A stretch of DNA of 64,000 nt from Holophagae bacterium. GTDB lineage: Bacteria; Acidobacteriota; Holophagae; Acanthopleuribacterales; Acanthopleuribacteraceae. Made by a program: the position numbers and the translations under genes. Positions 26,038 to 34,550 of this stretch are shown one piece after another. Below the pieces are notes generated by a model. It saw only the letters and a list, made by a program, of their open reading frames with translations. It was not told where the DNA came from and made no database searches. Numbering within the stretch: position 1 is the first letter of the stretch; each line of letters opens with the position of its first letter. The stretch is from positions 248,001 to 312,000 of the forward strand of contig JAUIFE010000009.1 of NCBI GenBank assembly GCA_030429565.1. The letters run 5' to 3'.

Positions 26038-26073
26038 GGTGAATCATCCAAGTAGGTGTAAAAGTGAGAGGGA

Positions 26074-27756
26074 TCAGTTTTCCGCTAATTGATGAACAGC
26101 GACGGTGTCTTGGCAAAACGGGGCGGTGGTGCACTGGGTTTCCGCAAACCATCGTGCCGCGAGCAGACTGCTTCCGTCGCCGTTGTCGTTTGCCCAGGCG
26201 GCGTGTTCCAGTAGCAAAATGCCACTATAGCAACGCGCCCAATTGAGCACGATGCCGCGAAGGTTGGCCTCGAGGAGCGCGGGGTCCTGTGCACGAGCTT
26301 GTTGGTACAAGGCGAGATACGACTCAAACCGACTTTGTAACTTCTCTTTTGTGTGGGTTACGTCTGCCGATGGGTTGTTGTTTAATCCTTGAGCGCAGCT
26401 ATTGAACGCCTCACATAGAGCCGGCAAGGTTTGCTCGCGTTCAATGGAACGCCAAACGTCCAAGCACAAAACATTGGTGGTGCCTTCCCAAATCGCGAGG
26501 ACCTGCGCGTCGCGTAACAGTTGCGGCAAGCCGGTATCTTCGACGTAACCGGCGCCGCCGAAACATTCCAATACCTCGCTGGTGACGGCAATACCAATTT
26601 TGGCGGTGAACAATTTGACGATTGGGGTGAGCAGGCGCAGCAAACGCTCTTCACTCTCGTTCGCTTCGCCGCATTCGACTTTTCCGAGCAGCCGCGCCGT
26701 GCGCAGCACCAGCATCAGGCAGCCGCGAAACTCGCTTTCGAGTTTGGCGAGAGTCATGGCGTGTAATGGGTGGTCCGCTAGGCGTTTACCGAAAGCGTGT
26801 CGTTTCCCCGCATAGTCCTTGGCCAAAACCAGCGCGCGGCGCATGCCGCTCACAGCGCACACGGCGTTATAGATGCGCGTGATGTTAAACAGGGATGCGA
26901 TTTTGCGTACGCCGCTACCCCGTCCGCCGACCAATCGGGCCGGGGTACCGTTCAGCGTGAGTTCGGCGGTGGGCAAGGCTTTGGTACCCAACTTGTCTTT
27001 GAGGCGGTGAACTTCAATGTGGTCGAGGCGGCCCTGATCGTCACGTAATTTGAGGAAAAATAAACTCAGACCCTTGCTACCGGAGGGATCACCTTCAATG
27101 CGGGCCAAGGTCATCGCCATTTCGGAGGTTGTCGCCGAGGTGAACCATTTGGTGCCGTACAACCGGTAACCGCCGTTGCCATCGGGACGGGCCACGGTTT
27201 GGGTTCCGCCGACATCAGAGCCGCCACGACGTTCGGTCATCCACTGGCCGGACGTCCAGAAGAGACTCGGGTCACGGCTGGTCAGATGGGCATAAGCGGC
27301 CTGCATCTCGGGTTCGTCGCCATAGAGTTCGAGCGCACGGGCGGCGCCGTCGGTCATGGCGAGCGGGCAACTGAAAATGGCCGAAGAAGGATGATAAAGA
27401 TAAAGTTTGCACGCCTGGAGCCAGCGCGACCAGGCGCCTTGCTTGCGTTCATAGGCACAGGCGACAATGCCGCTCTCGGCGGCGGCGTCCTTGAGTCGGT
27501 CCCAAGCCGCATGGGTTTCGATATCATCGATACGGCGGCCCCAGGGGTCATAGGGCACATGACGTGGCGGGTGGGTTTCGGCTTGGCGCGCCCAGGTGAG
27601 TAGGTCGCCGGCGGCCCGTTCGCCGAGTGCGGCGCATTCGCGAAAGGCCGCGTCACGGAGTGGCTCGGGTAGGAAACGCGTCATTACTTGCTGGAGGAAG
27701 GTGTCTGTTTCGAACTGGTTACCTAGTTGAGGGGCTTCTTGAAAAAAGGGATCCAT
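26074..27756 (-). CDS. AidB-type acyl-CoA dehydrogenase family flavoprotein
   Basis: A 560-residue FAD-containing acyl-CoA dehydrogenase-fold protein. The length and SGQWMTERRGGSDVGG resemble AidB, the alkylation-response flavoprotein, more than the ~380-residue beta-oxidation enzymes. KWFTSA, LGTKALPTAELTLNG, ECFGGAGYVEDTGLPQLLRDAQVLAIWEGTTN-type residues (split here) cover FAD and substrate regions. Substrate and any DNA-protective role are not shown by sequence. It starts 36 bases upstream of the preceding minus-strand gene, which could be co-transcribed. Confidence 0.8.
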   Translation of the reverse strand: MDPFFQEAPQLGNQFETDTFLQQVMTRFLPEPLRDAAFRECAALGERAAGDLLTWARQAETHPPRHVPYDPWGRRIDDIETHAAWDRLKDAAAESGIVACAYERKQGAWSRWLQACKLYLYHPSSAIFSCPLAMTDGAARALELYGDEPEMQAAYAHLTSRDPSLFWTSGQWMTERRGGSDVGGTQTVARPDGNGGYRLYGTKWFTSATTSEMAMTLARIEGDPSGSKGLSLFFLKLRDDQGRLDHIEVHRLKDKLGTKALPTAELTLNGTPARLVGGRGSGVRKIASLFNITRIYNAVCAVSGMRRALVLAKDYAGKRHAFGKRLADHPLHAMTLAKLESEFRGCLMLVLRTARLLGKVECGEANESEERLLRLLTPIVKLFTAKIGIAVTSEVLECFGGAGYVEDTGLPQLLRDAQVLAIWEGTTNVLCLDVWRSIEREQTLPALCEAFNSCAQGLNNNPSADVTHTKEKLQSRFESYLALYQQARAQDPALLEANLRGIVLNWARCYSGILLLEHAAWANDNGDGSSLLAARWFAETQCTTAPFCQDTVAVHQLAEN

Positions 27757-27890
27757 ACAAACTCCAGAGGCGGCATGACCTGTGATGCTGATCCGTGGTG
27801 GGCGGCCTGAGAAATGAGAAAGCGTTTATTGTAGCGCGATTCAGGGCAAATCCTAAACCAAGGCTCCGCCTTCATGTCGCGTTTGCCGGC

Positions 27891-27919
27891 TTGGGATTTT
27901 TGGGTGGGCCGACTACAAT
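27891..27919 (+). promoter_or_regulatory. Probable promoter of the 100-residue hypothetical gene
   Basis: TTGGGA (27891-27896), a 17-base spacer and TACAAT (27914-27919) lie 26 bases before the TTG start at 27945. Confidence 0.5.
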
Positions 27920-27944
27920 AAACAAAACCACCGGAGGCGTTTCC

Positions 27945-28247
27945 TTGAGCGATTTGAAAGATCCGTTACCTTGGCCGAAAGAGCCGGACGAAGTTGAAGA
28001 AAACACGTTTGAAGGTCATCGCAATCAGGCCAAAACCGACGGTGCACGGCGGCGTGAGCGGGGTGGCGGCGCGGGTGCCGTGCGCAAAAAAGTGGTTGCG
28101 TTGCAGCTTGAACCGGATGCTTATGCGCGTCTTCAAGAAATGGGTGGTGCCGAGGCTTTGCGAAAGATGTTGGGCGACGCGGCCCTGTGTGCACGTGTCG
28201 GTGCCTTGCTCAAAGGCCGCGGCGAGAACGATGTATTGGATTGTTGA
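27945..28247 (+). CDS. Small hypothetical protein with a charged N-terminus
   Basis: A 100-residue protein I do not recognise. Residues 1-50 are hydrophilic and low-complexity (PLPWPKEPDE, RRRERGGGAGAVRKK); residues ~52-95 could form helices (VALQLEPDAYARLQEMGGAEALRKML) and loosely recall ribbon-helix-helix-like antitoxins. I chose the TTG start because CCGGAGG precedes it at good spacing; the open frame runs 50 codons further upstream with atypical sequence. Confidence 0.5.
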   Translation: MSDLKDPLPWPKEPDEVEENTFEGHRNQAKTDGARRRERGGGAGAVRKKVVALQLEPDAYARLQEMGGAEALRKMLGDAALCARVGALLKGRGENDVLDC

Positions 28248-28438
28248 GGGTTATCTCCTGTTGCTTGCGGTGAGCCGCTCACCTTTTACTGATTGATGGT
28301 GATCCCGCCTTGAAGCGCTGGGTTTGCCTCACTAGAATGAAGGCATTACCTTTATTTTTACGCTCGAGCGTTTGTGAGCGGTGCCCTGTATGGGTAGCGG
28401 TTGGCAACGCGAAACACGTGTCTTGTTGGAGGCATACC

Positions 28439-28750
28439 ATGACGAATGGCAGTGAAGATGTCGATCAAACCACCGCGTTACAAGCGGTTCGCCAAGCGAT
28501 TCGCACGCGCAACCTACGTCGTCTCAACGAAGCTTTCGAACGCGATTGGACCAAAAAACTGATCCGTGACACGCATGAACGCGACATGCATACCGGTGAA
28601 TACAAAGTGTTTCGTATGGCTTTGGAAAAGATGAACCGCGAGGAACGGGTCAAGGCGTTTCAGTGGACTTGGGATTGTTACCATCCGTTGATGTCCGATC
28701 TAGGCAAGTGTCTACAGGATATGGACGGTTTCATGCAACACTCGGTTTAA
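28439..28750 (+). CDS. Small hypothetical protein
   Basis: A 103-residue soluble, largely helical protein of unknown function, rich in Arg, Glu and Asp, with a C-terminal half that includes FQWTWDCYHPLMSDLGKC. The ATG follows TTGGAGG (28426-28432), a strong ribosome-binding site, which argues that it is real despite no recognised domain. It lies between two other short plus-strand genes. Confidence 0.5.
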   Translation: MTNGSEDVDQTTALQAVRQAIRTRNLRRLNEAFERDWTKKLIRDTHERDMHTGEYKVFRMALEKMNREERVKAFQWTWDCYHPLMSDLGKCLQDMDGFMQHSV

Positions 28751-28874
28751 ACCCGAACAGCGCGATAAGTGTTGCTTTAAACCTGTAGGAGATCGGCCGG
28801 CGCCACGCGTTTTGGTTGGTAACACCCCCGTTCAAGCGGTCGCTGTGGCCGCTGCTTTCGGTTAAGGAGTGCCC

Positions 28875-29942
28875 GTGGCTGTGCCTATTTTGTGCTTGCT
28901 GTGTTGTTGGCTTCCATGGTCTGTGTTCGTGCAAGAGCTTGAAGTCGAAGAGCATTTAACTGTTGGTCGGGTGGTCTTCGAAGCTCGCGCTGTCGATCGA
29001 TTCGGCCAACCACTCGAAGGTTTGAAAAACGAAAATTTCCAGCTAAAGATTGGCGGTCGCGTGGTGCCCATTCTTAACTGTGAGTGGGTGGATCGACGCA
29101 TTCCGGTGCAACGGGCCGTGGTTGATGAAAACTGGAAACCCGAGCTGGAAACCCTTGATAGCGAGTTTATCGACGAAATGGGACCCATGCCTGGCGAGCC
29201 AGGTTACGGTAAAGAAAAATTCACCGTGGTTTTTTATCAGGGTTCGATCAATCCCGTCCGAATGTCCGGCATGGTGCGCAGCCGCATGTTTGCCCGTCAA
29301 GTGGTGGAAAGCTTGCCGGAGGACGGTTACACCGCCGTGTTTTCCTTTCACAGCCACTTACAACTCAAATGTGATTTCACCAAGGAACCGGCGATGTTGG
29401 AAGACGCCTTATGGGAGGCGATTGAATCCGATCCCGAGGTGGTTTTTAATGCGGGTAACTACCCAACCCTGACTCCTTACTTCTCCGAGGAGCGTGGTCG
29501 CGATGTCGCCGATGTCGAAACGGCGTTTCTCGAAATGGCGCGTGCCTTGCGCAATTTCAAAGGTATTAAAAATATGATTTTTGTCGGCTGGGGGGTGGGC
29601 AGTTGGTCGCCATCTTCCGGCATGATGTACAACAGCACTTATTACCGTGCGGTTGAGGAACTCATCGAAGCCGACGTGTCGGTTTTTTCACTCGACCTGA
29701 CCCTGGCCGACTACCACTCGCTTGCCGAGGGCATGGCCAAGTTGTCGGTGCAGACTGGTGGTGCCTACTGGAGTCTGTACCGTTGGCCCAATAAGGCGGT
29801 CAAAATGATCAACGGCACCTTGGCCGGCTATTATTCGTTGACCTACGAGCACCCGACGGACCTGCGCAAGAACGCCAAATACCGTTTGAGCCTCAAGGGC
29901 GTCAAGGGTTATTTGGTGGTGCGTGATCCCTACAATCGCTGA
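28875..29942 (+). CDS. Acidobacterial VWFA-related exported protein
   Basis: A 355-residue secreted protein. After a hydrophobic leader (CLLCCWLPWSVFV) comes a strand pattern like the acidobacterial VWFA-related family: VFEARAVDRFGQPLEGLKNENFQLKIGGRVVPI, here only partly quoted, then a Rossmann-like domain with LPEDGYTAVFSFH and IKNMIFVGWG. The first MIDAS element, normally DxSxS, is replaced by YQGSINP, so metal-dependent adhesion may be lost. Start choice among three closely spaced GTG codons (28869, 28875, 28881) follows AAGGAG at 28864-28869. It is convergent with the asparaginase gene, 15 bases away. Confidence 0.65.
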   Translation: MAVPILCLLCCWLPWSVFVQELEVEEHLTVGRVVFEARAVDRFGQPLEGLKNENFQLKIGGRVVPILNCEWVDRRIPVQRAVVDENWKPELETLDSEFIDEMGPMPGEPGYGKEKFTVVFYQGSINPVRMSGMVRSRMFARQVVESLPEDGYTAVFSFHSHLQLKCDFTKEPAMLEDALWEAIESDPEVVFNAGNYPTLTPYFSEERGRDVADVETAFLEMARALRNFKGIKNMIFVGWGVGSWSPSSGMMYNSTYYRAVEELIEADVSVFSLDLTLADYHSLAEGMAKLSVQTGGAYWSLYRWPNKAVKMINGTLAGYYSLTYEHPTDLRKNAKYRLSLKGVKGYLVVRDPYNR

Positions 29943-29957
29943 AAGTGAAACGGCCGA

Positions 29958-30995
29958 TTAACCCGGTTCGGTGAGTTCGCCGACCATGCTGCGGCCGACC
30001 ATCGCGCCGATTTTCTCGCGGCTCAGCCCGTAACCTTTTAGCACCATCAATTTGGCGACCATCGCTTCGCGTGTCATGTCCAAGCCGTCGCGGGCGCCGA
30101 TCTCGACGAGCGAGCGGCCTGGTCGGTAGGTGCCCAGCATGATGCTGCCGCGTGGAACCTGGCTGCGAATGAACACCATGCCGCCGTCTGCGACATAGGC
30201 ACGCAGTGCGTCACTGAAGGCTTCGTCGACGGGGAGATTGCCGGTCCCAAAGGCTTCTAAAATGATGGCCCACTGATTGGCAAGAGCGGGTTGTAAGCTG
30301 CCGAAATCAAGGCCGGGAACCCAAGGGATCACCCAGGGCGCGCTGGGGAGTTCGTCGGGTACGGCTTTGAAAACTGATGGACGACGGGTTTCCGGCCAAA
30401 ACAAGGGTTTGTGCCAGGTCCAACTGATACCGGCGCGGCCCAGTTCGGGAAAGTTCGGGCTACTGAAACCGTCGAAATCGCCGATGGCGGTTTTACTGCT
30501 GCGGTTGCCGCGGAACACCAAGTTGTTGAAGAACACCAACACTTCGTTGGGTCCATGTAAGGCGGTTTCAATGGCACCCAACACGTTGTTGCGTGCATCG
30601 GTACGCAGCTCGGCCAAGGGGCGTTGGCCACCAGTGAGGACGACGGGCATGGCTAGGCCTGGCAATAAAAAGGAAAGTGCCGAGGCGGTGAAAGCCATGG
30701 TGTCGGTGCCATGGAGGATGACGATGCCGTCGCACTCGTGGCGGTCGGCGGCGCGTTCAATGCGTCGTGCCAACGCCAGCCAGACAGTGGGCTGCATTTG
30801 TGACGAGTCGATGTTGGCGATTACTTCGACACTGTAATCGGTGAATTGATCCAACTCGGGAATCCACTGTGCTAAATCCTGCAAAATGTGGGCGGGTTCG
30901 AGGGCGCCGCCTTTGGGGGCGCGCATGCCGATGGTGCCGCCGGTGGAAAGGATTAAGACGCGGTTGGTTTTCTCAAGGGATTCGTCAAATGCCAT
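29958..30995 (-). CDS. Type I (cytoplasmic) L-asparaginase
   Basis: A 345-residue amidohydrolase converting asparagine to aspartate and ammonia. Both threonine sites are present: STGGTIGM near the N-terminus and HGTDTM near residue 100, with the substrate Ser in NIDSSQM and the LTGGQRP strand. There is no signal peptide, so the enzyme is cytoplasmic like AnsA. AGGAGGAG sits before the ATG. Members of this fold also include Glu-tRNA(Gln) amidotransferase GatD, but its extra N-terminal domain is absent. Confidence 0.88.
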   Translation of the reverse strand: MAFDESLEKTNRVLILSTGGTIGMRAPKGGALEPAHILQDLAQWIPELDQFTDYSVEVIANIDSSQMQPTVWLALARRIERAADRHECDGIVILHGTDTMAFTASALSFLLPGLAMPVVLTGGQRPLAELRTDARNNVLGAIETALHGPNEVLVFFNNLVFRGNRSSKTAIGDFDGFSSPNFPELGRAGISWTWHKPLFWPETRRPSVFKAVPDELPSAPWVIPWVPGLDFGSLQPALANQWAIILEAFGTGNLPVDEAFSDALRAYVADGGMVFIRSQVPRGSIMLGTYRPGRSLVEIGARDGLDMTREAMVAKLMVLKGYGLSREKIGAMVGRSMVGELTEPG

Positions 30996-31020
30996 TTAGC
31001 TCCTCCTTACGCGAACTCAG

Positions 31021-31246
31021 GAGGAAGTCGTTTCCTCAGCGCCGTTTTAACAAAGAAACGCGGCGAGGGGAAGCGAAAGGAATAACCCGTGGTGCTAGAA
31101 CTGGTAGAGACCATGTGGGAGGGCTTAATGCGGGGAGAAATGGTGGGAAACGAAAAGTGGCAGAATCCAAAGTGGGACGGTAAGTAGCGGGAATCTCTGC
31201 TACCACCACGGGTTAGGCGCGGGGCCATATCTTCAATATGTTTTTT
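31021..31246. repeat. Intergenic inverted-repeat element
   Basis: The 383-base gap 30996-31378 holds no credible gene. It contains a 16-bp near-perfect inverted repeat (31083-31098 and 31199-31214, 15 of 16 matching, core AACCCGTGGT/ACCACGGGTT) enclosing ~100 purine-rich bases. It is preceded by a GAGGAA/TTCCTC hairpin (31021-31037) and followed by CATAT-CTTCA-ATATG-TTTTTT (31226-31246), a weak terminator on the plus strand. It could be a small RNA or the remains of a short mobile element. Confidence 0.5.
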
Positions 31247-31378
31247 AGTTTAGTGAATTGCAAGAGGCGCAGGGGTTTTCGCGGCGGCTTGAGTTGTCGG
31301 GCTGTGCTTATCTATAGTGGAACTAGATGCCTTGGTAGTGGCGCGCTTTTTAGGAGATATTGCTTTTTGTGCTGGGTC

Positions 31379-32686
31379 TCACGTTTGAGTAGGGTCGACC
31401 GGTGGTGGCGGTTTGTCGGATGTGGTTTCTTTTTTTTCCGGCGTGGCTGGATGCTGCTGCACGGCGTCATTTGGTGAACCGTCGGATGGCTGATCCGTTG
31501 TGGTGACAGGCTTTTTGCCGGTTTCATTGAGCGCGGGTTGGGGTCGCTGCTGGGATTCGGTTTCGCTCGCTGCCGCCGGCCGGGGGTCCTCAGCGACGGT
31601 TGGTGCTGCGCGCACGATGGTGAAATGGGTACTACCAAGGTGCTGCCCGGCCGAGGTTGTCACCACCACCCGCCAGGTTCCGTAGGGTTCGGTTGGGAAG
31701 TGTTGTTTGTGGCTCCAGGAACGGAAGCCCGCTTCGCGACCACCGACTATATCCAGGCGCACGCGATCCATCAGCCGGCCATTCCAATACCAGTGGTGGA
31801 ACACCGCTTCATGGACTCCACGTGGGGCGCGAATGGCGGAGAACACATAAAGACCGTCGCTTAATTGAGTGGGGGAGAGGGTTTGCGTGGCGAGCGGTTG
31901 GGCTTGTCGTTGTGCGACATCGACCGTGGCGGTGGGAAATAATTGGTTCACGCGAAAGCTGGTAGGCGGAATTATGGGTCGCGCGAGCCACATCAAGAAA
32001 CCGATGGTCGGCGCCAAGGTGAGTGCCACCCCCAAACGTTTCACCCAGTGACCGCGTGCAGTGCGGAACAAGCTGGGAATGGTGATCAGCACCATGGTGA
32101 GACAGGCGATGTGTAAGCTGGTTGTGGTGGTGAGCTGCATGATTTGCGGCAAAGACACAAAGATGACCAAAAAGGACACAAAACCGTGAATGAGGGCACG
32201 GGCCCAGCGCCGTTGAATCAGGGGAAAATAAACGTCGTCGAGCACAGAAATGCAGGCGAGAAGGATGACGCCAATGGTGAAAACCGCGTGAATGGTGTTC
32301 CAAGCAGTGTGAAAAAACAGAAAGGGAATCACAAAGAACAGGGTTTCCTGGTGCAGATTCTGTGCAGTGAAGTTCACCACAAAGTCCGGTAGAGCGCGGC
32401 CCCAGGAACGCTTAACCCACTGAGAAAGCAAAGTTTCACATTCAAACAAAAGCCAGGTGAGGAGTAGAAACAGCAGAATCCAGGAGGCCATTTCTTTTTG
32501 GCGATCAACGAAGATAAAGCTGGAGACGCCGGCGATAAAACTAACCACGGGTAACCAGCGCTGGTGACGTTTAAAAAAGCGGTAGGCCTTGAAGAACCAC
32601 AGGGGCGGCCCGGAGCGCTTGGTTTGCTCGTTCGGTGTTTCGGTTTCGTCAGGGGTTTGGGTTTGGGCGCCGGCGGAGGGTTGCAA
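31379..32686 (-). CDS. DUF5924/DUF2914 membrane protein
   Basis: A 435-residue protein. The N-terminal ~20 residues are hydrophilic, then about seven membrane helices run to residue ~245. A C-terminal periplasmic domain (~265-375) carries HHWYWNGRLMDRVRLDIVGG and GTWRVVVTTSAGQ, typical of DUF2914 domains usually found after DUF5924 membrane domains. The last ~60 residues are a Pro/Thr/Glu-rich low-complexity tail. The TTG start is preceded by AAGGTGA. Function is unknown. Confidence 0.65.
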   Translation of the reverse strand: MQPSAGAQTQTPDETETPNEQTKRSGPPLWFFKAYRFFKRHQRWLPVVSFIAGVSSFIFVDRQKEMASWILLFLLLTWLLFECETLLSQWVKRSWGRALPDFVVNFTAQNLHQETLFFVIPFLFFHTAWNTIHAVFTIGVILLACISVLDDVYFPLIQRRWARALIHGFVSFLVIFVSLPQIMQLTTTTSLHIACLTMVLITIPSLFRTARGHWVKRLGVALTLAPTIGFLMWLARPIIPPTSFRVNQLFPTATVDVAQRQAQPLATQTLSPTQLSDGLYVFSAIRAPRGVHEAVFHHWYWNGRLMDRVRLDIVGGREAGFRSWSHKQHFPTEPYGTWRVVVTTSAGQHLGSTHFTIVRAAPTVAEDPRPAAASETESQQRPQPALNETGKKPVTTTDQPSDGSPNDAVQQHPATPEKKETTSDKPPPPVDPTQT

Positions 32687-32843
32687 GAAATCACCTTAAA
32701 ACGGATGTGAAGATTCAACGCTCGGAGGAAACCTGCGCAGGGCGAGGCCTATTCCCCAACGTCAAGATCAGGCGGCGCTATCAAGCGCGGACCAAGCTTA
32801 ACATGGCTGGTCGATTAAGCTGTGTACGATGAGCCGTTTAGGT

Positions 32844-34406
32844 CTAGGCCTCGTCATCCGGCGGGGCGGATTGGATCTCATCGGCACTGACGACGCGGTT
32901 TCGGCCTTGGTTCTTCGCGGCGTAGAGGGCCTTGTCGGCGAGATCGATAAAGCCGGCAACGTTGTTTTCCATCCAATCGCGATAACAGGCGATACCGGCA
33001 CTGATGGTGACATTGACCTTGAGGCCGTTTTTCTCGGTGGTCAGGTTCTCGACGGCTTTGCGCAGGCGCTCTGCGAAGAGTTTGCACCCGTCAAGATCGG
33101 TTTCCGGGAGCAGAACCATAAACTCTTCGCCACCGTAGCGCGCGGCGATGTCGGTGGCCCGGGTACTCTCGTGCAGAACGCTGGAGACGCCCACAATGAC
33201 CTGATCGCCGATGAGATGGCCATAGGTATCGTTGACCTTTTTGAAGTGGTCAATGTCGAGCAGAATCAAACTGCAGTCGCGCTGGTACCGGCGTGCACGG
33301 CGCATTTCCTCGTAGACGCGTTTGTCGATGTACTTGCGATTGTAAAGGCGGCTGAGGTCGTCGGTTACGGCTTGGGTATAAAGACGTGCGTTCTCGAGAG
33401 CAATCGCGGTTTGGCAGGAAAAGGCGGTCAAGAATTCGGTTTGGTGGCGGTGAAAACTGCCAGGTGTGCGCAGGTTGTCCAGGTAAATGACGCCCGAGGT
33501 TTTGTCGTCCTGTTTGAGTGGAATACAGGCGACCGAACGGATGCGCGAGGCCATAATCGATTGCGACGATTTGAAGCGATGGTCTTGCATGGCGTCGTCG
33601 ATGAAGGCGATTTGGCCGCTCTCAAAACAGCTTTTGGCAATGGTTTGGCTAAAGGTGAAATCAAAATCGAGCGCGGTATGGTCGACGCGGTCGAAGCGGT
33701 GGGTGACCATGGAACGCAGGACACCGTGGACGGCGTCGTACAGCAAAATGAAACCGCGGTCGGCGCCCAAAACGTCGACGACCATGCGCAAGGCGGTACT
33801 TAGTAGTTTGTTGGTGTCGAGGATTTTACCGATCTCTTGATTGATCTGCTGCAAGACCTCGTGCTCGCGGAACTTCGATTCGACAAACCCTGACAAGGTT
33901 TTAAATTCGCGTTCCACATTTTGTTTGAGGATCTCGTTTTTGGCACCGTCGGCGACGTGTTCATCGAGCAGGGCGTTGAGGTCGCCGCGAATACGCGACA
34001 GTTCCTGGTTCCAGCGCAAGCTGGAGAAGTTGACGGTAAAGCGCTGCGTCGGCACGGCTTCGTCGTCATCGTCATGCTCGTCGGCGACGGCGGTATCGCC
34101 ACTTTGGTAGCGCATGGGCACGCGGCCCAGCAGGATGTCCTCGCCGCCTTCTAGGGCGCGTGCTTGGTTGGGTTCCAACAGACTACCATTGACCTTGGTC
34201 CCGTTACTCGAGCCCAAATCGACCAAGTGGTAGTGGTCGTCTTTACGGAAAAAACGCGCGTGGTTGCGCGAGACACTGCCGTCTTCGACGGTAATTTCCA
34301 CCGAATTGTCGCGGCCGATGGTGTAGCTGTCCTGGCTCAGCACAAACGAACGGGAACCACCGTTCCCGGTCCACTTCAAGACATAGCTGGGAGCCTCGTT
34401 CGCCAT
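32844..34406 (-). CDS. FHA-GAF-GGDEF diguanylate cyclase
   Basis: A 520-residue signalling protein. An N-terminal FHA domain (~25-95: IGRDNSVEITVEDGSVSRNH, GSSNGTKVNG) binds phosphothreonine peptides; a GAF domain (~185-335) contains GADRGFILLYD; a GGDEF domain occupies the last ~165 residues with the active-site YGGEEF and the substrate motif DIDHFKKVNDTYGH. An RxxD inhibitory site is not obvious. It therefore probably makes c-di-GMP in response to a Ser/Thr-kinase output. The start at 34406 gives MANEAPSY after GGGGAAAA. A PilZ gene lies at the window end, but no direct link is shown. Confidence 0.85.
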   Translation of the reverse strand: MANEAPSYVLKWTGNGGSRSFVLSQDSYTIGRDNSVEITVEDGSVSRNHARFFRKDDHYHLVDLGSSNGTKVNGSLLEPNQARALEGGEDILLGRVPMRYQSGDTAVADEHDDDDEAVPTQRFTVNFSSLRWNQELSRIRGDLNALLDEHVADGAKNEILKQNVEREFKTLSGFVESKFREHEVLQQINQEIGKILDTNKLLSTALRMVVDVLGADRGFILLYDAVHGVLRSMVTHRFDRVDHTALDFDFTFSQTIAKSCFESGQIAFIDDAMQDHRFKSSQSIMASRIRSVACIPLKQDDKTSGVIYLDNLRTPGSFHRHQTEFLTAFSCQTAIALENARLYTQAVTDDLSRLYNRKYIDKRVYEEMRRARRYQRDCSLILLDIDHFKKVNDTYGHLIGDQVIVGVSSVLHESTRATDIAARYGGEEFMVLLPETDLDGCKLFAERLRKAVENLTTEKNGLKVNVTISAGIACYRDWMENNVAGFIDLADKALYAAKNQGRNRVVSADEIQSAPPDDEA

Positions 34407-34550
34407 AGTTTTCCCCGTTTCAAGCTGCCGGCTCGTCGGAACGAGCGCTTGCCGCCCTAGGCTGTTTTGTGAACTGAATACAAGGACGTTAGCACAAAAC
34501 CTAGCCCCGTGCCATAGTGGCGCGGCGCCTGCCGTCACCCGCACCGGCGC

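Noticed and set aside
32829..33803. A 324-codon plus-strand open frame
   Set aside because: It is fully antisense to the GGDEF and GAF parts of the diguanylate cyclase gene, whose motifs are unmistakable; no ribosome-binding site.
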